Origin: Fasciolopsis buskii
Taxonomy: Eukaryota; Platyhelminthes; Trematoda; Plagiorchiida; Fasciolidae
Assembly: GCA_008360955.1 (NCBI GenBank)
Contig: LUCM01000669.1
Coordinates: 6,481-70,480, forward strand
Direction: 5' to 3'
Length of the DNA stretch: 64,000 nucleotides
Under the pieces are notes generated by a model. The model did no database searches. It was not told where the DNA came from and worked only from the letters and a program-made list of their open reading frames with translations. Made by a program: the position numbers and the translations under genes. Shown piece by piece: positions 22,929-37,900 of the stretch; position 1 is the stretch's first letter, and each line of letters opens with the position of its first letter.

Positions 22929-25770
22929 AAATGGCTGGACATCGCATGCCACGGCGTTTCCGTCGCATCATCTTCATGGAGCTTCTAGGGATGCTTATAA
23001 TCCTAGTTTAAATCATATATTGTCCGATATTTGCTGCGCTCTCGGTATAATGCACTTCTGCTGTCGACCCATAAATTCCGTTCTCTTTAACATTCCGGGT
23101 AGAACTTCCTACCTGTTATCTATTGGGTTAACATGCAAAAAGCGTACTGGTCTTGGCAAGACGAGATATGCCAAGGAAACGCAATCGATTCAGGCTTAAG
23201 TAGGAGTTGCCACGATGCCTTACAAATATGTGTAATTTTGCTGAGCGTTTTCACCTTTTACTTCAAAAATACGGTATTTCTCCGCTCATATTTTTGTCTG
23301 CAAGTCTAGGATGGCTTACAGTACTGCCAGTTCGTTTAGCTATTGCGCGGAGAAAGCTTCCGAAATCAGCATTGAGGCTCCATCAATGACACGTTGAACA
23401 AAATACTTTTCACATTTCTTTAAACCGTTCCGGTAATGATTCATTACATCCTTGCCATCCGAGTTAATCTTCTATTTTTGAAGGACAGTATTTTTCGTTT
23501 CCATATCCTGTGAGATTTTGTTTAACATGAATGGTTTTGTGTTTGAGCAAAAGTAAAGACAGTCTTCTTTTTTTCGTTGATTTGCATTTGTCAGAGTTCT
23601 TTTTGCTGTCCGATTTAGACTAGTTACCTTGGGTGTGAGACGGCACTATCCTTGCCTTGTCTACAAATGAGACAACTCAGTCTATTTTATCGGTTGCTAG
23701 CCGTTCTTCGACGGTGAACCAGATCATAAGAATGTTCCAATAACACTAGAGTGAAATAGCATCAGCCCGCGGGCTACCGCTGCCGGCTGACTAGATGGCA
23801 ACAGTGCAGAACGTCTAACCGTTTCGTCGGCACCAACTAATATGCACGAATAGTCTTGGCTTCATAACAGGATTTCAAATACGTTAGCGTGGAAACTAAC
23901 GAAAGAAGCCGACCATTAAGGTAGTGACATGTTATTCCAGTCGGGAATGAGTCGGTTGATAAGTGAAAATTTAGGGCTTCTGGAACAACTGCAGGTAGTT
24001 AATTGACAAAATATTGTGAGGCAAGACTTGGGCTATTGGTTCCGAAATGCAACAACAAACAAACTAATTACAACCACAGGCTATCTTTGTCAGAAGTCTT
24101 ATTAGTAGGCTGGTAAAAAATGTTTGGTTAGCCCGCAATCTTCCCGGGTGTTCAGGCAACGAAATGAGTTGATTACTACTACTCAATGGTGTTTTACCTG
24201 AGGTTTTTCGAGATCAGAAAGGGAGCAACTTTACCAGAATCAACCATGAAACTGGCACCTTTGAGCACCAACAAGTATGTTATGAATTGTTCTGATCTTT
24301 CAGTCTAAAGAACAAAACTTCAATGTGCACAAATTTAAATGTTCTTCGTAGCTTTTCAGCCAATCAGTAAACTATGATATTATTGGTAGGCGAGGTTCGT
24401 GCCTGATCCCTGATTGATTTTATTGAGGCTCACATTAAAAAGGTTTAAAAAAGAGAGTTTCTACGTCTTGTTCTCAAATGACTAATACGAAACTACTGTA
24501 CGGTTCACTGTCTCCGGAAATCGTACCCGTACTAACTTTTGTGAATGGTACTTAGACGACGTGCTTGGTTCTAATATTTCGGCAGCCTGTAGTAGTTGGA
24601 CACAGAAGAATTGATATTTAGTAATCATCGGATGATTTTAGAAAGTTGTGTCATGGTGAATTGTGTTTAAATCCCATTATTATGAGTTTAAAACTTCATT
24701 GTCTGTCCAGTCGAAAAAGTATTTTAAAGGTTCAATGATTTTGGACCGTTAAGATCGGTGCGAAGAGCCTTATATCCCTCGCACGGAATTAGTGGTCCAG
24801 TTGGGAAAACGCTAACAATACTAAAACATGAGTACAGTGAAGATCAATAGCTTTTTCTACCAAGGGCAGCTACCTGACAACTATTGTCTAAGCTTAAGAC
24901 GATGCACCTCCTGAAATCTCACTTTCTCTTTTGCACATACTGGTAAACCGCTGACGGCATGAACAACAAGGTAGCTCAGGTTGGTGCCACGCAAATGCTC
25001 CGTAGTGGAGATAAAAGTTTGTGGCAAAATTTAGTTTTAGTCAGCACTGAAAACCTCACAGTGGACCAGTTAAAATAGTTCTATGCACTAGGGAGATCTC
25101 GTCGACTTACCACTTCTCAGCCGTCGTCAGATGGGGAAAGTTGTGGCTTGATATTTCGATAGTTTGCTTCTTGGCAAAATAGTCACGTTGCCCCTTGCTT
25201 GCTAGTAGTATCTGTTCCGGATTGCGGTACCAAACAGAAGAAACTCGTGACTAGTTTTTCGACAACTGTTTTGTCATGTGTGACGAAAAATAATTTAATT
25301 TTGATCGCAACGGCGCGCTTAGAAGTCAGTGAATCTTATTTGGAATCAGAAATCTTTGTTTGTCTGGCAGCGTTTTTTCAAGTTGAAAGTTTGTGTTTGG
25401 ACGAGAACCTGTAGTCAATCGCTGTTTTCGTTTCGAGGTCTTTTATGCAATCGGAATGAAATAACTTGCGTTCACCAAATAAAAAATCGATCAAACAAAG
25501 GTAATTAAATATATCATGATTGAATATCTTGCAATTGTTAAAGCAACATCTTCGTGATGGGAAAAGTGAAGAGTCGACTAGAGAAAGTACTACTTGGATG
25601 GAGATTTTCCGAGTTAGTCACGGGTAGCCGGAATGAATGAACTCACAACATGCTATCAATTTATTTGTTGTAAGAAAAGTGGTTTTTTGCCAGTCATTAT
25701 GCTTACATTCTTCTTGTTTCGTTATCCCTCCACTCATGAACTTCATGCATCCTCCTCCTATGTTGCCTAG
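22929..25770. other. Intergenic, one unassigned open frame
   Basis: No recognised gene. The + frame at 25199-25411 (71 codons, LILIATARLEVSESYLESE) and an overlapping frame, open from a possible acceptor at 25318 to a GTAATT donor at 25501, are rival candidates for an upstream exon of gene A. I cannot choose between them. Confidence 0.4.
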
Positions 25771-25964
25771 TGATTCATTCAAAAGCGAACAATGGATTGG
25801 TGGGATCTTCAAGCAATATTTCTACAAACGATTGCAGTATGAGACAGGGTGTATCTCCATGGGAACACATTGGCATTTACCTAGATTCGCCAAAAAGGAT
25901 GAAGAACGATCCCGTTGAAGTTTATCCCAACCAGGCAGCTATCACAATAGGATCGGTTACGAAC
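25771..25964 (+). CDS. Gene A candidate exon 1 (internal)
   Basis: The acceptor is a pyrimidine-rich CCTCCTCCTATGTTGCCTAG and the donor AAC|GTGAGT. The frame is open for 64 codons and includes SPWEHIGIYLDSPKRMKND and EVYPNQAAITIGSVTN. It starts with two bases of a split codon and ends on a codon boundary. Both splice sites are strong. Confidence 0.5.
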
Positions 25965-28900
25965 GTGAGTTGCCAAGCAAAATCGCGATTGGTGTAGCTG
26001 AATAACGCATTCATACTGAATGAAAAAAACGGGATAGTATGTGTTTTTACTTCAACTGGTGTTCTTCTGTGGCCACTTGCATACTCGCCTGCTTCCTACA
26101 CGTGGTGTGGAATTAGCCAGCCTCCGTCGAATTGAGTTTTATCTCGTGCCCCAGTTAAACATGTTTTGGAGCTTTCTGGGCGTGAATTTCATATTTATAC
26201 GGTGGCATTTTTAGGCCTGATACTACTTTCTCTCAGGCTTGGTTAATGCCTGATTATTTGAGAGAACAAAGACTAGCAGATTCGCCCTTGGTGACTCATA
26301 CGGCTGCCATTACCTCACCATATTTTGTAAAATGTACAAGGAATTGCATTAGTTTTGTGTCTGTTCATTTGTCTATCCCTGTGAGACCGTGCACACGGGC
26401 CACACTATAAGGCTTTTGACTGAAAGCATTTGTGAAAGGCATCCGGCCTAGATAAGCTCTGAAAAAATTAACTCACTCAACAGCGCACTGGTTTTATGCC
26501 TAGTACATACGATCACGTCGTGAGTGTGATGAAAGCTTTCCTTGCCGTACATAACGTCTGCAGTCAACGGTGTACGTTGACTAGATGTCCTGTATTAAAT
26601 ACAGTGGAAGCTCCCGGGACCCGCCTTCACACTTCTGGATCTTGAGTTGGTAAACAATTTGTGGTTGCTTTTGAACACTTCTAGCCAACCTTTCCGCTCA
26701 AAGCACACACTAAACCAGGCAGTGAAAGGACACGCTCGTCTCTGTTTTTGGTATCATGCATGGAACTCTACCAGCCCAATTCTCGCCCAGCTATTGTGTG
26801 ATTGATCCAGTCTCTCAAGCTTTTTTTCTGTATTGTGGTGCATGGATGTGAGCACGATTCACTGTAAGCGAGCTTGTTCGCTAACTTGTGGTTTCTCGAA
26901 CTGCCCGTCGCAGACCTTCGGAAATTATGTATAGTTAATAATTAAAGAGCAATTAGGTATCATCAAAATGTTTATATCAACTAAATCAGAATCACTTAAA
27001 CAGGAATTATTAGTAACATGCAGCTCGGGACTAGGTCAGCATTGTCTACGGGGGGAACGGGAGGTTCAGCATGTATATGACTAGTTAAAACGTCGATTGC
27101 ATTGAAACCCTGTTTGTGGGTGAATGTTTGTTGAATATCGGATTTGTTCTTGGCTTGGCTTAGCTTGGGGGAAGGCGAAAGCAGGATTCAATACCATTCC
27201 AGTGTGTTGCTTGTTCCGGTGATCAATGTACTTGTGCAACTGTGTTGTATCTAGTGGTTTCTGAAGTACCCGAAGAGCATTATCGTGCTTCAGACACGAA
27301 GATATCAATTAACAGTGAACACATTAGGGTGAACAAAGGAACGTATTATTGTGAATGATATAATGCCAATAACGCAGCGTTGTCGGTAGATGTAATGCAT
27401 CAACGTCTCGACTAACGTGGGTAGTCTTTCTCGAGGCAAGTTTTACAGTCAAATGACCGAGAGAAAGTTCACATACCAGCTGATGTTTAGTTACCTTGAG
27501 AAAGACTACTCATGGTAGTCGAAAAGTTGGCGCATTACATCTACCGACAACGCTGTGTTATTAACATTACATCATTAACAATAAAAGTCAGTACATGGCG
27601 CATTAATTTTCAATACGCTTCTTATGTCCTAGGAGCTTATTGTTGAATTTTACTGAAGCTATCAACAATGTAGTTTAGTATGAAAGTGTATTAAAATAAA
27701 CACATTGATCTGATGCGTCGCTCAGCTCTGCAGCCGGCATATTCAGGCCCCGCGAAATTTGTCATTTTTCTGAGAATATCTACTCTTGAGAATGGATTTC
27801 CGGGGCATCATATTAGATTGAAGGTAGCGATCACTTCTCGGGACTAATTTATAGAAAGGATCAATGTGTTTAATAATCCATAGGAAGTCACACATCTCAG
27901 GTGCTTGCAAATCTTGTATTTTCAAGTACTTATGGGTTTAATAAAAGGATTTATGAGTTTAAGGCATTTTAAGGAAACTTTTCAGGGTTGGATCACTTTA
28001 TCTCGCTTCTACATTTTTCTTTATAAGGGTAGACACTTTGAAGTGCAAACTCCATGAAAACTTCTATATTACTGTATCGTTTCAAACTTGCTGTTTACCA
28101 GCCGCATAGACATGGCGCAAAGATTAGCCCACCAAACAATTTTGTTTTAACAGATCGTGTTACTTGTACTTTGTTAATTTTGCTCTGACGAGTCGCATCA
28201 TTAGACTTGATCTGGCGGCTACCCGAAACATATTTACGCGAATCAACTTGTAAGTATAGATATGGCGCAAATTATATGACGCCCATGCGAATTTAACTTG
28301 AAGTATTCTACTGACTCCTATCGTCTTAGCTTCTGCGTATCTGTCTAAATTTTTGTCTAGAACTGTGAGTTGAGAATTTATATTGTCATCTAGCTCTACG
28401 TGATCGATTAGCTTGGAGTACGACCACGCTAGCGTAATTCATTCCGGCATGAAGGGTTGTCAACTTTAGGCCGTACAGCAAAAGCGATTTACATGGACGA
28501 CCGAGTAATGGTTTACCCTAAGATCTCTAGTGAAAGGTCAACCAAAATTTGGCGGATAAGCCAGATAGTTCCGGGTGTAAAGTCTAGGCAGAGTTACAAG
28601 GTTTGGGTGCATGTGTGTCTGTGTGTGTGAGTAAGTGTGTGCGCGCGCCTGAAAGCAAATCGTCTGTAGCCAAAGCCAGCCTATAATCATCATTCCGAGG
28701 ACAAACACGAAGCATAGTTAGAATCCCTCTCAACATTTTCGAACGATGCAGAGAGGTTTCTCTTTCAAGTCAAAAGCACACGTACCCACCGGGCGAGAGT
28801 CATTTTGAGGTTAGTAGAGGACTGTTAGTGAAAATCTATGTCACGGCTGTCTGGGTCTCACGGTGAGAACATATCCACAAAATCCTGAGGCATCCGAAAT

Positions 28901-31900
28901 AAGAGCACGTACCAAGTCTAGGGAGTTTCAAAACACCTTGACAAAAACCTAGAATTAAATATTAATCATATTCGCTGAACAACGAATTAGCAGAACATGA
29001 AAACGAGTCGTAGTTGTGATTGCCGTTGGTCGTAGAAGCATGACGCATTGATTGGTGGACGAACGACTTTCTCTTTATACATTATTATGCACATTTGTTT
29101 CACTAGAATTTCCGTATTCGGTTTGCAGATTAGTAGAATCATAGCGGACATACTAATTGAGCACATTTTGAGTGGTCACTTTTTAACCTCACATTTATCG
29201 ATATATGCATATGGAAGTTGCGTGCTGTATGAACTGATGGGCAAAATTCTTTCGGCAACACAGGATTAATTTTGGGGGTAGTGTCAAACTTTAAGCACGA
29301 GCACCCATCACTACTTGAATAAATTACTCTATACATGGGGCACCTGTAGTTATTGTTTCGGTACACTGCATGTACTGGCAGGAACTAATCACATTAATCT
29401 AGTCAGAGCTCCATTAGAACGAGTTAGGGAGTGATTATTGTACAAAAGTTTCAACTGTAATTACAGTCAATAGCATGCTTCGCATAGGGATAAATGGGGT
29501 AAATTTACGTGGAAGCACATGATTGGTCTTACGGTTATTGCCGCTGGTCAAATATTCGTACCCGGCACTCTGTCGACCTACCACTCCTTTTTTAAGTTGA
29601 CACTAGAATCTCATCGGAATCGTAAGGAGCGTGCGTAGACGATGAGTTCATATATTAAGCACATCTTAAGTTGCCGTCCGACGATAGATTCCACGTGAAA
29701 TAAATTGACAGAATACTAACTCGGTCAGACTTGAGGAGGGGTTCTGGAAATGGTGAGATGAACCACAAATAATATCTGACTTAGTTCAACAAAGATTCAT
29801 CGGTGGTGGTCGAGCAAATTAGGTGTCTTTCACCAAAACGGTCTGAGGTTCGAATCCTGGATGCTCCGGTCACTTTGGTGATACACGTCAATTCTCTGTC
29901 AGCCAAATCGTTACCACAAGTGATCTATCGAGACCTAACGCGGTTCTATGCCACTTCAAGTTTCAGGATCACGGTTGCCAGTCCACTCCCTTCCTGTGTA
30001 GTGGGCTCTAACAGCCACGGAGCATGCCCCTCTGCTACACTCTCACGTCAAACGCGTCATCATAACAAATAAATGAACCGGAAAAAGCTATTCGAATTGA
30101 CTAGAGGACACTTTACTAGTCTTAATGATTTCAAATGTTGGATTGTTCTTGCCTCATGTTGGTGATTTTCACAAGACATCGATCACTAAGGTTGGCTTCC
30201 TGATCGCAAGTGTTTTACCACCACCAGTAGAAAAGACATCGTCTGAGCATATACTCATCTGGCCAAAATTCTTCTATATTCAGAGATTCGTCATAATCTT
30301 TAATCTTCGATCTGCTGGATGAACTTCGGTTTGTAGCCAGAAATTTTTTCATTTTTACTCTTGCTTTATGCAAAAGATCACTTTGCTTGTGACATCAAGC
30401 TCCAAGGTGTGGGCTGGGTTATTACGGATTTGTTATCCTGGTTTGTTATCTTTTGGCGTTGGCGATTTTTCTTATTAGGCAACAGAAAACATTGAGAAAA
30501 TACAAGTCGGCGAACGAGCGTGTTTTCATTGGTTCCTATTTGTCGCCTTGGGTGACAATATATTAAAAAATGTTCGTGGTGCGGTCCCATGAAAACGTAC
30601 AAACTGTAGGAAAAAGGTTTTCAGCGACGAGACGCGCATGTTCCATGCATGGGCGTGTTTGTAACAAAATCTGTGTTAACCTGACGATGAAATGCTCCTT
30701 TGATAAATGTTTTGTCTTGAGATATTTCAGGGTGAACTGCTTTCATTTAGACAAGTATTGATTCGATATTTTTTAAACATAATGACACTTCGGGTGGACT
30801 TTCGTTATTTTCACTAATGGGGTCCTTAAAATGAGAAAACGAATGCGGGAAATGATCAAATACATGTGCTTATTCTAGTATGATTTCCAGCTAACCCGAT
30901 TGGTTGTTAATTGATACGCACAACATTTAGTGGGATTCCATGGATCCGCGGTGATTTTGACACAACAAAATGAGAAAACAAAGGCACGGCAGAACAGGAG
31001 AGAAATTTACCATTCGTCGTTGGACACAGGAAATATAAAGATCGCCCGTGGTTCTTGGCATCACTCGAAAATCCTTCCGTCATTGCACTCGAACTCTTTT
31101 GAAGGATCCTCTTCGTCTCCAAAGTATGGATCACTGAAGTCTTGCTTGTAGACCACGTATGAAGAACTACGCAAGTGCTCAAACTGACAGCCAAGCTGTT
31201 GGTTCATTCTAGTTGCAGTATCATTAATGTTATCGGTAGTTGCGTTGCTAATGCTAAAACTATCGTCACTATTACCAGTTGTGCCAACACTAGTATTACT
31301 GGTAGTAGTGCTAAGGTAGTATGGAATTCATCCTAAGGTTTTCGGTTCGGCTGACTAACCGAATAAACTTCATTACCAGGACGGATTTGCTGCCCCTAAT
31401 CTTCTTCCCATGTGGCATGTAATTTTGTGCACTTAATAACGTTTTTAAGACTCAATAAAAGCACCATAGTGATTTACATACCAAGGCATTTATTGACAAT
31501 TACTCCCTAAATAGTGCATGATTGTCGTCCAGTTTTCAGTACACTTGAACTGCTGATTTTGTTATTAAAATACCAAATTGGGTTAGCTGCAGACATAAGG
31601 TGAACAAAAATGGTGACAGATACACCGATTCCTATCAAACAGCTGTTGCAATCTACTTCCTGCATTCTTTGTCCGCATAAGGTCAACAAACGACGGTCAG
31701 TTTGATGATCTTTCGGATCCCACTTTTGTTTCATGATAAGAGTTGACAATATCGTCTTTTTCCCAAACTGTATATTGATTGAATATAAGATTGGTCGAAA
31801 TCTGCCGAGAAATTTGCCGAGTTTAACAGTTTCTCAACAACGAATCAACGGATTGACATTTACTGTTCAATAAATTTGGATTCGATGGCCAGTATTGCTT

Positions 31901-34900
31901 GTTGTAATTCAGCTTTCACGTACCGTTGACGTCCTCGCCATATTGTAGCAATACTTCCTTGTATTGTCCTCGGCATGCAAAACCATCGGAGTGGATTGTA
32001 GGAATAACAAGGCAGGGAATTGAAAGCGATGATTTGCCAAATGGAACAACCGTTTATAACTTTGAAGTTCGTGAGTCGATTCCAAGACCGATGTTACATA
32101 TGCCTATTTTTATATAAATATGTGTTAGCATAGATCTTGTCAAAACTGATCCAACAAGCGTTAGGTGGAAACTTCCCACTTCACTGGGTCACAGTATAAA
32201 GCAGCAAATACTTATGTTTTTTATTCTGTGAACACAAGAAAGTCTTTTTGATAATCAGCCGTAAGCTTCGAGATTATTCATGGAGCAAATAGCCTAAAAA
32301 GTTAGTCACTGTCCCACCTTCGCCACCAATATCTGTTGATTAGGTAGCTCATTAAATAATCACATCAGAACGTTAAACAAGTTTTGGACAAGATCAGAAG
32401 TTAGGCCGTGGTGTGAAACATTCCCTGGGCCCAAGTGTGCCTTCACCCGATTTAATTCAGACTGAAAGAATACCACTCCATTTAGGTTAGCATGCGTGCT
32501 AAAGTGTATAGAAAAACACGGAACTCCTTTTTAGAGACAATGGCGTTTCTTTATTTATCTGCTTTCTTAGAATGCAGAGAATTTATTCGTGAACACAAGG
32601 ACGAACTTTTCTCTACCTGTAGCGCGTTAGGCTTAGATCCAAATGTAAGGCTTGTTATTATTTTTTTCTCGTGTAAGCATAAGCAAGTTCGACGGTGATG
32701 GGAAAATGGGTTATTTTTTTGATGAATTTCCTCCTGGAATTTTTTGTTTTGCAAGTGTTCTGTATGTCACCACAAGTCAAGCGTTAATTAACACTGGTAA
32801 CAAGTCTCCAGATAACGGGCTTTAGCGAATTTTATGATCGCAGATCGCACGATCAACCCATATTCCACATCAACGGATACTTGAGGTATTTAACTATTGT
32901 TCCACACTGTCCAGATATTAGAGTACAAAATATCGGTAATACTCCGTAAAAGGACCAGAGGAAAGACCTTCATTAGTAAAATTTTGTTATATGCATCAGC
33001 AACTCTGTGGCTACAGCCGGGCGCAAACAATTTACCTACGGAAGATATGCTCCTGACTTGGCTTCTTCGTTTACTGTGGGGCAAATGATGGCCTTGTTTA
33101 GCTGAATACTCTGGAAAAGCCTAAATAATGTTTTTTAATTTGACTAAGGTTTTCCAGTCAGTTCATCATCCTCTACATTGTGGTGCCAAAGGATTTTATT
33201 GTTTCTCATTCACTGCTTCACTGTTGCGATAACGATGTAAGCCAGTGACACAGTGAGATCAGATGACCTTGAGGCAAGGTCAACTTTGATGTAAATCGAG
33301 GTCCTTCTTAAAAGGAAAGTTCTCTATTCGTGATCAGTCTGAATTATTAGGCCCCTAGTTAGCCAGAAATCTCCAAAATAACAAACAATTATCTTTAACC
33401 TATAAATGCAAGCGCAGTTGTGGTAGAATATTTGAAAAAATGAGATTGCTATCATTCGCGGATACAACCTGGATAAATCCTATGACTCTCACAAAAATGT
33501 TTTTGCTGTTTTCATGCTGCAGTACGATTCAAATTTTCGTGTTCTGACGGGCTTATCTTGACAGTCAAGGTCTCCCACGTTTAACTGGTCCTATTAAAGT
33601 CTACAATCAGATTTAACAAGGAGAAGCCCTAAGGAAAATCATGATATTTACTGATGCTTCTTTATACCTCTTAGATAATGGAACTGTAAGAATATTAACA
33701 AGAAACTCGTGAGTGCATTACAAACTTGGTATCTTGTATCCGAATCGACATTTGTGAACTGTCGCAATATCTTCCTAAAGAAATTTTCCTTAATTTCACT
33801 TTACTCGAGACACTTAGGCAAAATGTTATGAATGATTGAATCTGTGTGACTTTGTTTTTCAAGATGAACTCGTGTGAACCTCGGTTATTAGGATATTGCA
33901 GATATCCGGTGACTTCTTCCAAGTTAGTAACAACCGGTAACTGGGTTACTTTTAGGGGGTCCACAGCTAAAAATTCTATCTGCAACCTGCCTAATATTCT
34001 GCAAGTAGAATTTAGTTGGCCACTTTGCTTTTGACCACTAGAGTCAAAATGTCAACATGTTATCATTCATGAGGCGGAACGTATCGTCCTAGTCAGGTTA
34101 ATCTATTTTAACAAAGTTGGCATTCACAGATTTCTGCAGCCACTGATCAACGAATCTCGCATAACAGCCGAATTGGCCGAAAGTAACAGGGCTTTCCTCA
34201 AATAAGTAAGAACTTTTTCAAAGAGATCCATGATCACACACTAGTCCTCATTCGTAAAGCCGACAGCCTACTTATCATCACTACACAACACATTCAATGG
34301 TTAGTGGATAAACGAATAATTAATTGATGCATTTGATGGCCAAAACTGACATTAGGACGATGACACACTGTTCGATGTCCACTATCTGATGAGACTTGGT
34401 TGCTCAAATGACAAAACTCATCTATGCTTTGACTGAAGCTTACGCGGTTAAAACCATTTGAGTCTTCTCATACCGTTTCGTGCTTCGAATTTGTAAAATG
34501 GGAATTTGTACCTTGCCCAAAAGTTTACTTAAAAATAATTAGTCGAATTCACATTTTCAGTGCGCAATTCAGCGATTCCGCGATCTCCTTTCTGCAGCGG
34601 GGAAATGACCCCGAACAACCATAGAAACTGTATCTCAGTTACACCAGAAATTAACATAATGTATAACAAAATGGGGAAACAGGGAGACATGCCATTTCCA
34701 AGGGATTTGTCCTGGAGTATTAAAATCCAACACTGCACAGCTGCATCATCCTCAGCGGTGCTTATCCATCGCGCCGGAACTTTCATTGTCAACGGTTGAT
34801 GCAACATCAACGAAAATTACCGATGGCTAAGGTGTTCGACTCAGAATCTTTCGTCCCGGGTTCGCGTTCCAATGCAAGCGCGGTGGATAAGCACTGCTGA

Positions 34901-37900
34901 TGATTCCTAACAAGGATAAAACAGCTATACGGCACTTCCATGATTTCCAATGGCAACCTGGATTTTATCACTGCATGACGAAAAAATTGGAAATTCACGC
35001 GAATAATCCTACTACTGAAAACATGCCACTTGTTCATCGTCCAACTTATTGAAAGAATGTGATTAGCTGGATTGCACAATGTTGGATTGATGGTTTATTG
35101 TTTCTTGGTTTGGTATGGAACGTTGGCATAATGTTACCGATTGACTGTGAGTGTGAAAGGCGATATGTTTTGAAACGATTGGTTCATGAGCACATGCGTC
35201 ATGGCTGCACTGCCGTTTGGAATACACAGGTCTGATATTGGCTGATGTTAAACAGTGCACTTGCTCGTAAACTTATTTCACGTTGCCTAGCTCTTTGAGG
35301 ATGACGTATTTTCGGGCAAATTTCATAATCTGATTAACTCCGTACGGGATTTATTACAGAAATATGTAGCAACAAGTGAAATTTTGCAGTGGATTTCGTT
35401 GTGGATGTTCACACTCGTTAATAATCTTCAAATAGGACTGTCGAAGAACACACTCGATCACTGTTTATTCCCTTGGGAATTTCAAGGAATTGATGTTTGT
35501 GCAATTCAACTTATACATTTGTGTAATCCGCTCCCTAAGTCCGTCAGGCGTAAAGCATCTTCCAGGGAAGACGGAATACAGCCTTGGCTTGTGGCACTGA
35601 CGTTTAGATACGTGAGTGAATATCCCTTCTATAAAAGTGAAAAAGGAGTAAATCGGAGTTTGATACCGCTTTCCAGAATGTTTCCGATTTTTCCTTCCAC
35701 GCAGGTTGAAAGTTCATCGCACCAGTCCTCTGTGGTGTAGACAGTATGACTCTCAAGGACAAACCAACCATGAAAATTCTATTCATCTAATCAGTCTGAC
35801 CTTCTTCTATGTGATTTTCAATTGAAGCACTCTAGATGGATACAATGTGTGGGTTGGTTAACGTCTTTGGAAGGCTGACATAGCTTATACAGTTGACTTA
35901 GCGTGAGTTGTTTTGCCGCCGGATTTGCCGATTTCTTTATAATTTCTCTTTTTACTTCCTATATTAAAAACACAACAAGACGTTATTTTTAGGAAGGTGA
36001 TTACTGTTGACTGCAGGTGGTTGGAATGCACAGTTGACTGTCTATGGAAAGATTTGGTCCAGCAACTTTCTGATCGAAACACCACGAAATCGACAGCCCG
36101 GTACTACAAAGCGATACCTTATTTATCAGGTGGAATGGGGTGATAAGCACACTTTAAAGTATATTATCTTGGCAGGCAGAGGTTTATACAGCTCATTTGT
36201 ACTGTGGGTTTTACGTGCGGCGTCAAATAGGGATGTGACAGCTCTGGTACCAGTACCAGCACGAAATGAAAGCAAAAGAAGATTTGATTTAATGTTACGA
36301 GCAGCTGCCAACTGGCGAAGTGCAGTCTGGTAGGAAATAATTTTCACTGGTTTTTCGTGCAAAAGGTATCCTGAATCATCTCTTTTGATCTGTTTCAAAA
36401 TGCTCTATTCGTTTGCTGTGTCACTCCGAAAACGGTCAGTAGGACATCAAACACGTGGACGGACTTGCCTAAAATCGGTCATAACAGTGTTAACTTGGCC
36501 ACATACATGACAGTTAGAATTTGACATTATTCAGTTACCTGTGACTCACAATCTGCTTGATCCTAACAAAATACCGAGGGGATGCAATAGCGTTAGAATA
36601 AAGAAGCGAAGGGGAGCTCTATAAACAAAAGATTAGAGTGACATCACGGTAGAAATGAAACTCTGGATAGCTAGAGCCGCTTCGAATCCGAGTAATCTAT
36701 TAGATCTGTAAGGTACTCCTAACTTGCTGTCTTATAATCTCATTTGCTCGTCACTCAACGGACCTCTATGATCCCAAGGATCAAGATACAGAGAGATACA
36801 GCGGTAAGAAAAGATAGTAAATTGTCATACAAATTTTTCTGGTTTTTGTGAACCAACAGGAGCCAGAAAATCACTCGCACGATCTTTCACGTTGATTCTG
36901 AGTACCTATTCCGGAACTTAATAAACCGTTCCGAGGTCATCTGATGGTAAGATGGTTGCTTTTGTTTTAATGTACTACAGGAAAAGATATCAGGGTACAC
37001 TGACGGCAGTATCCAGGTGACGGTCAACAGCATTATATCAGACTAATCACAGTAAACAGAACAATTAAATTTCACTATTTGCACTGATTTGTTTTTAACA
37101 GCGTTGTAGTTTAGTCGTTGGTTGGCTGCTTAGCACGTGGTTCATTAGAAGTAGAAAAGACCAGTTTGAAAATTGTTGCAACCCTGTGAACTTACAGACG
37201 TTTCATGCCCTAATAGCAGATCGTAGCAGAAACATGCTCGCAACATGGACAAATTAGAACCAATGAAAGTAGATTCAATACCATTTTCGTGTAAAAAACA
37301 GGATTGGTGGTTGTATGGTAAACACGTTAATATTCTGAAAATAAAAGCTGTTTTAACAAAACCGCACCTTCATCAGCGGTTCCCTTAGAAATCCGTATTA
37401 TTAATTCTTTCGCCTGATGGGCAAATGAAAGTGACGACTTTCGGTCATGAGGCTGATGTTATTCAATTTATGGTGGTATGTTTGCGTGTGTGTGTGTGTG
37501 TGTGTGCGTGCGTGTATGGACTTTTCTGAGGCACCCAGATGCATTTCATGCGCTTCCTACGCTATAGCTAAGGCTTAGAGTTTCTTATTAGTATTGTCAA
37601 CATTTTATCAGTTGAAAAAATACTATTGCACCATAAAATGTGGAGTGTTTATTTGGTGTGATATTGAGCAGCCCCTGTCACTCATGCCTAACTGTCCCGG
37701 TCTAGAACAAAAGGTATAAAGGGGCGAAAAAATGTTCTTATTCGAGCTGACATTGTATTGTATGGACTTTTGTGCACAAAACAGAATGTCACATTTCAGT
37801 CAAAAACTTGAGGGTAAAAAATAGAAAAAAATGCACTCATCACCTTGTAAAAAATGTGAAAATCTCTTTGGAGAATAATCAAAGCACATTACGGTAGGTT

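Noticed and set aside
25199..25411. 71-codon + frame as an exon of gene A
   Set aside because: A rival frame overlaps it and no donor is convincing; left unassigned.
29803..30072. 89-codon open frame as a gene
   Set aside because: It begins inside the tRNA-like SINE unit and shows no further support.
35705..35743. Exon between 35611 and 35993 with a CACGCAG acceptor and an ACA|GTATGA donor
   Set aside because: Its incoming phase does not match the exon that ends at 35611.
36007..36333. 108-codon + frame as a gene
   Set aside because: A different frame in 35993-36129 has better residue patterns and fits splice sites; the remainder has no support.
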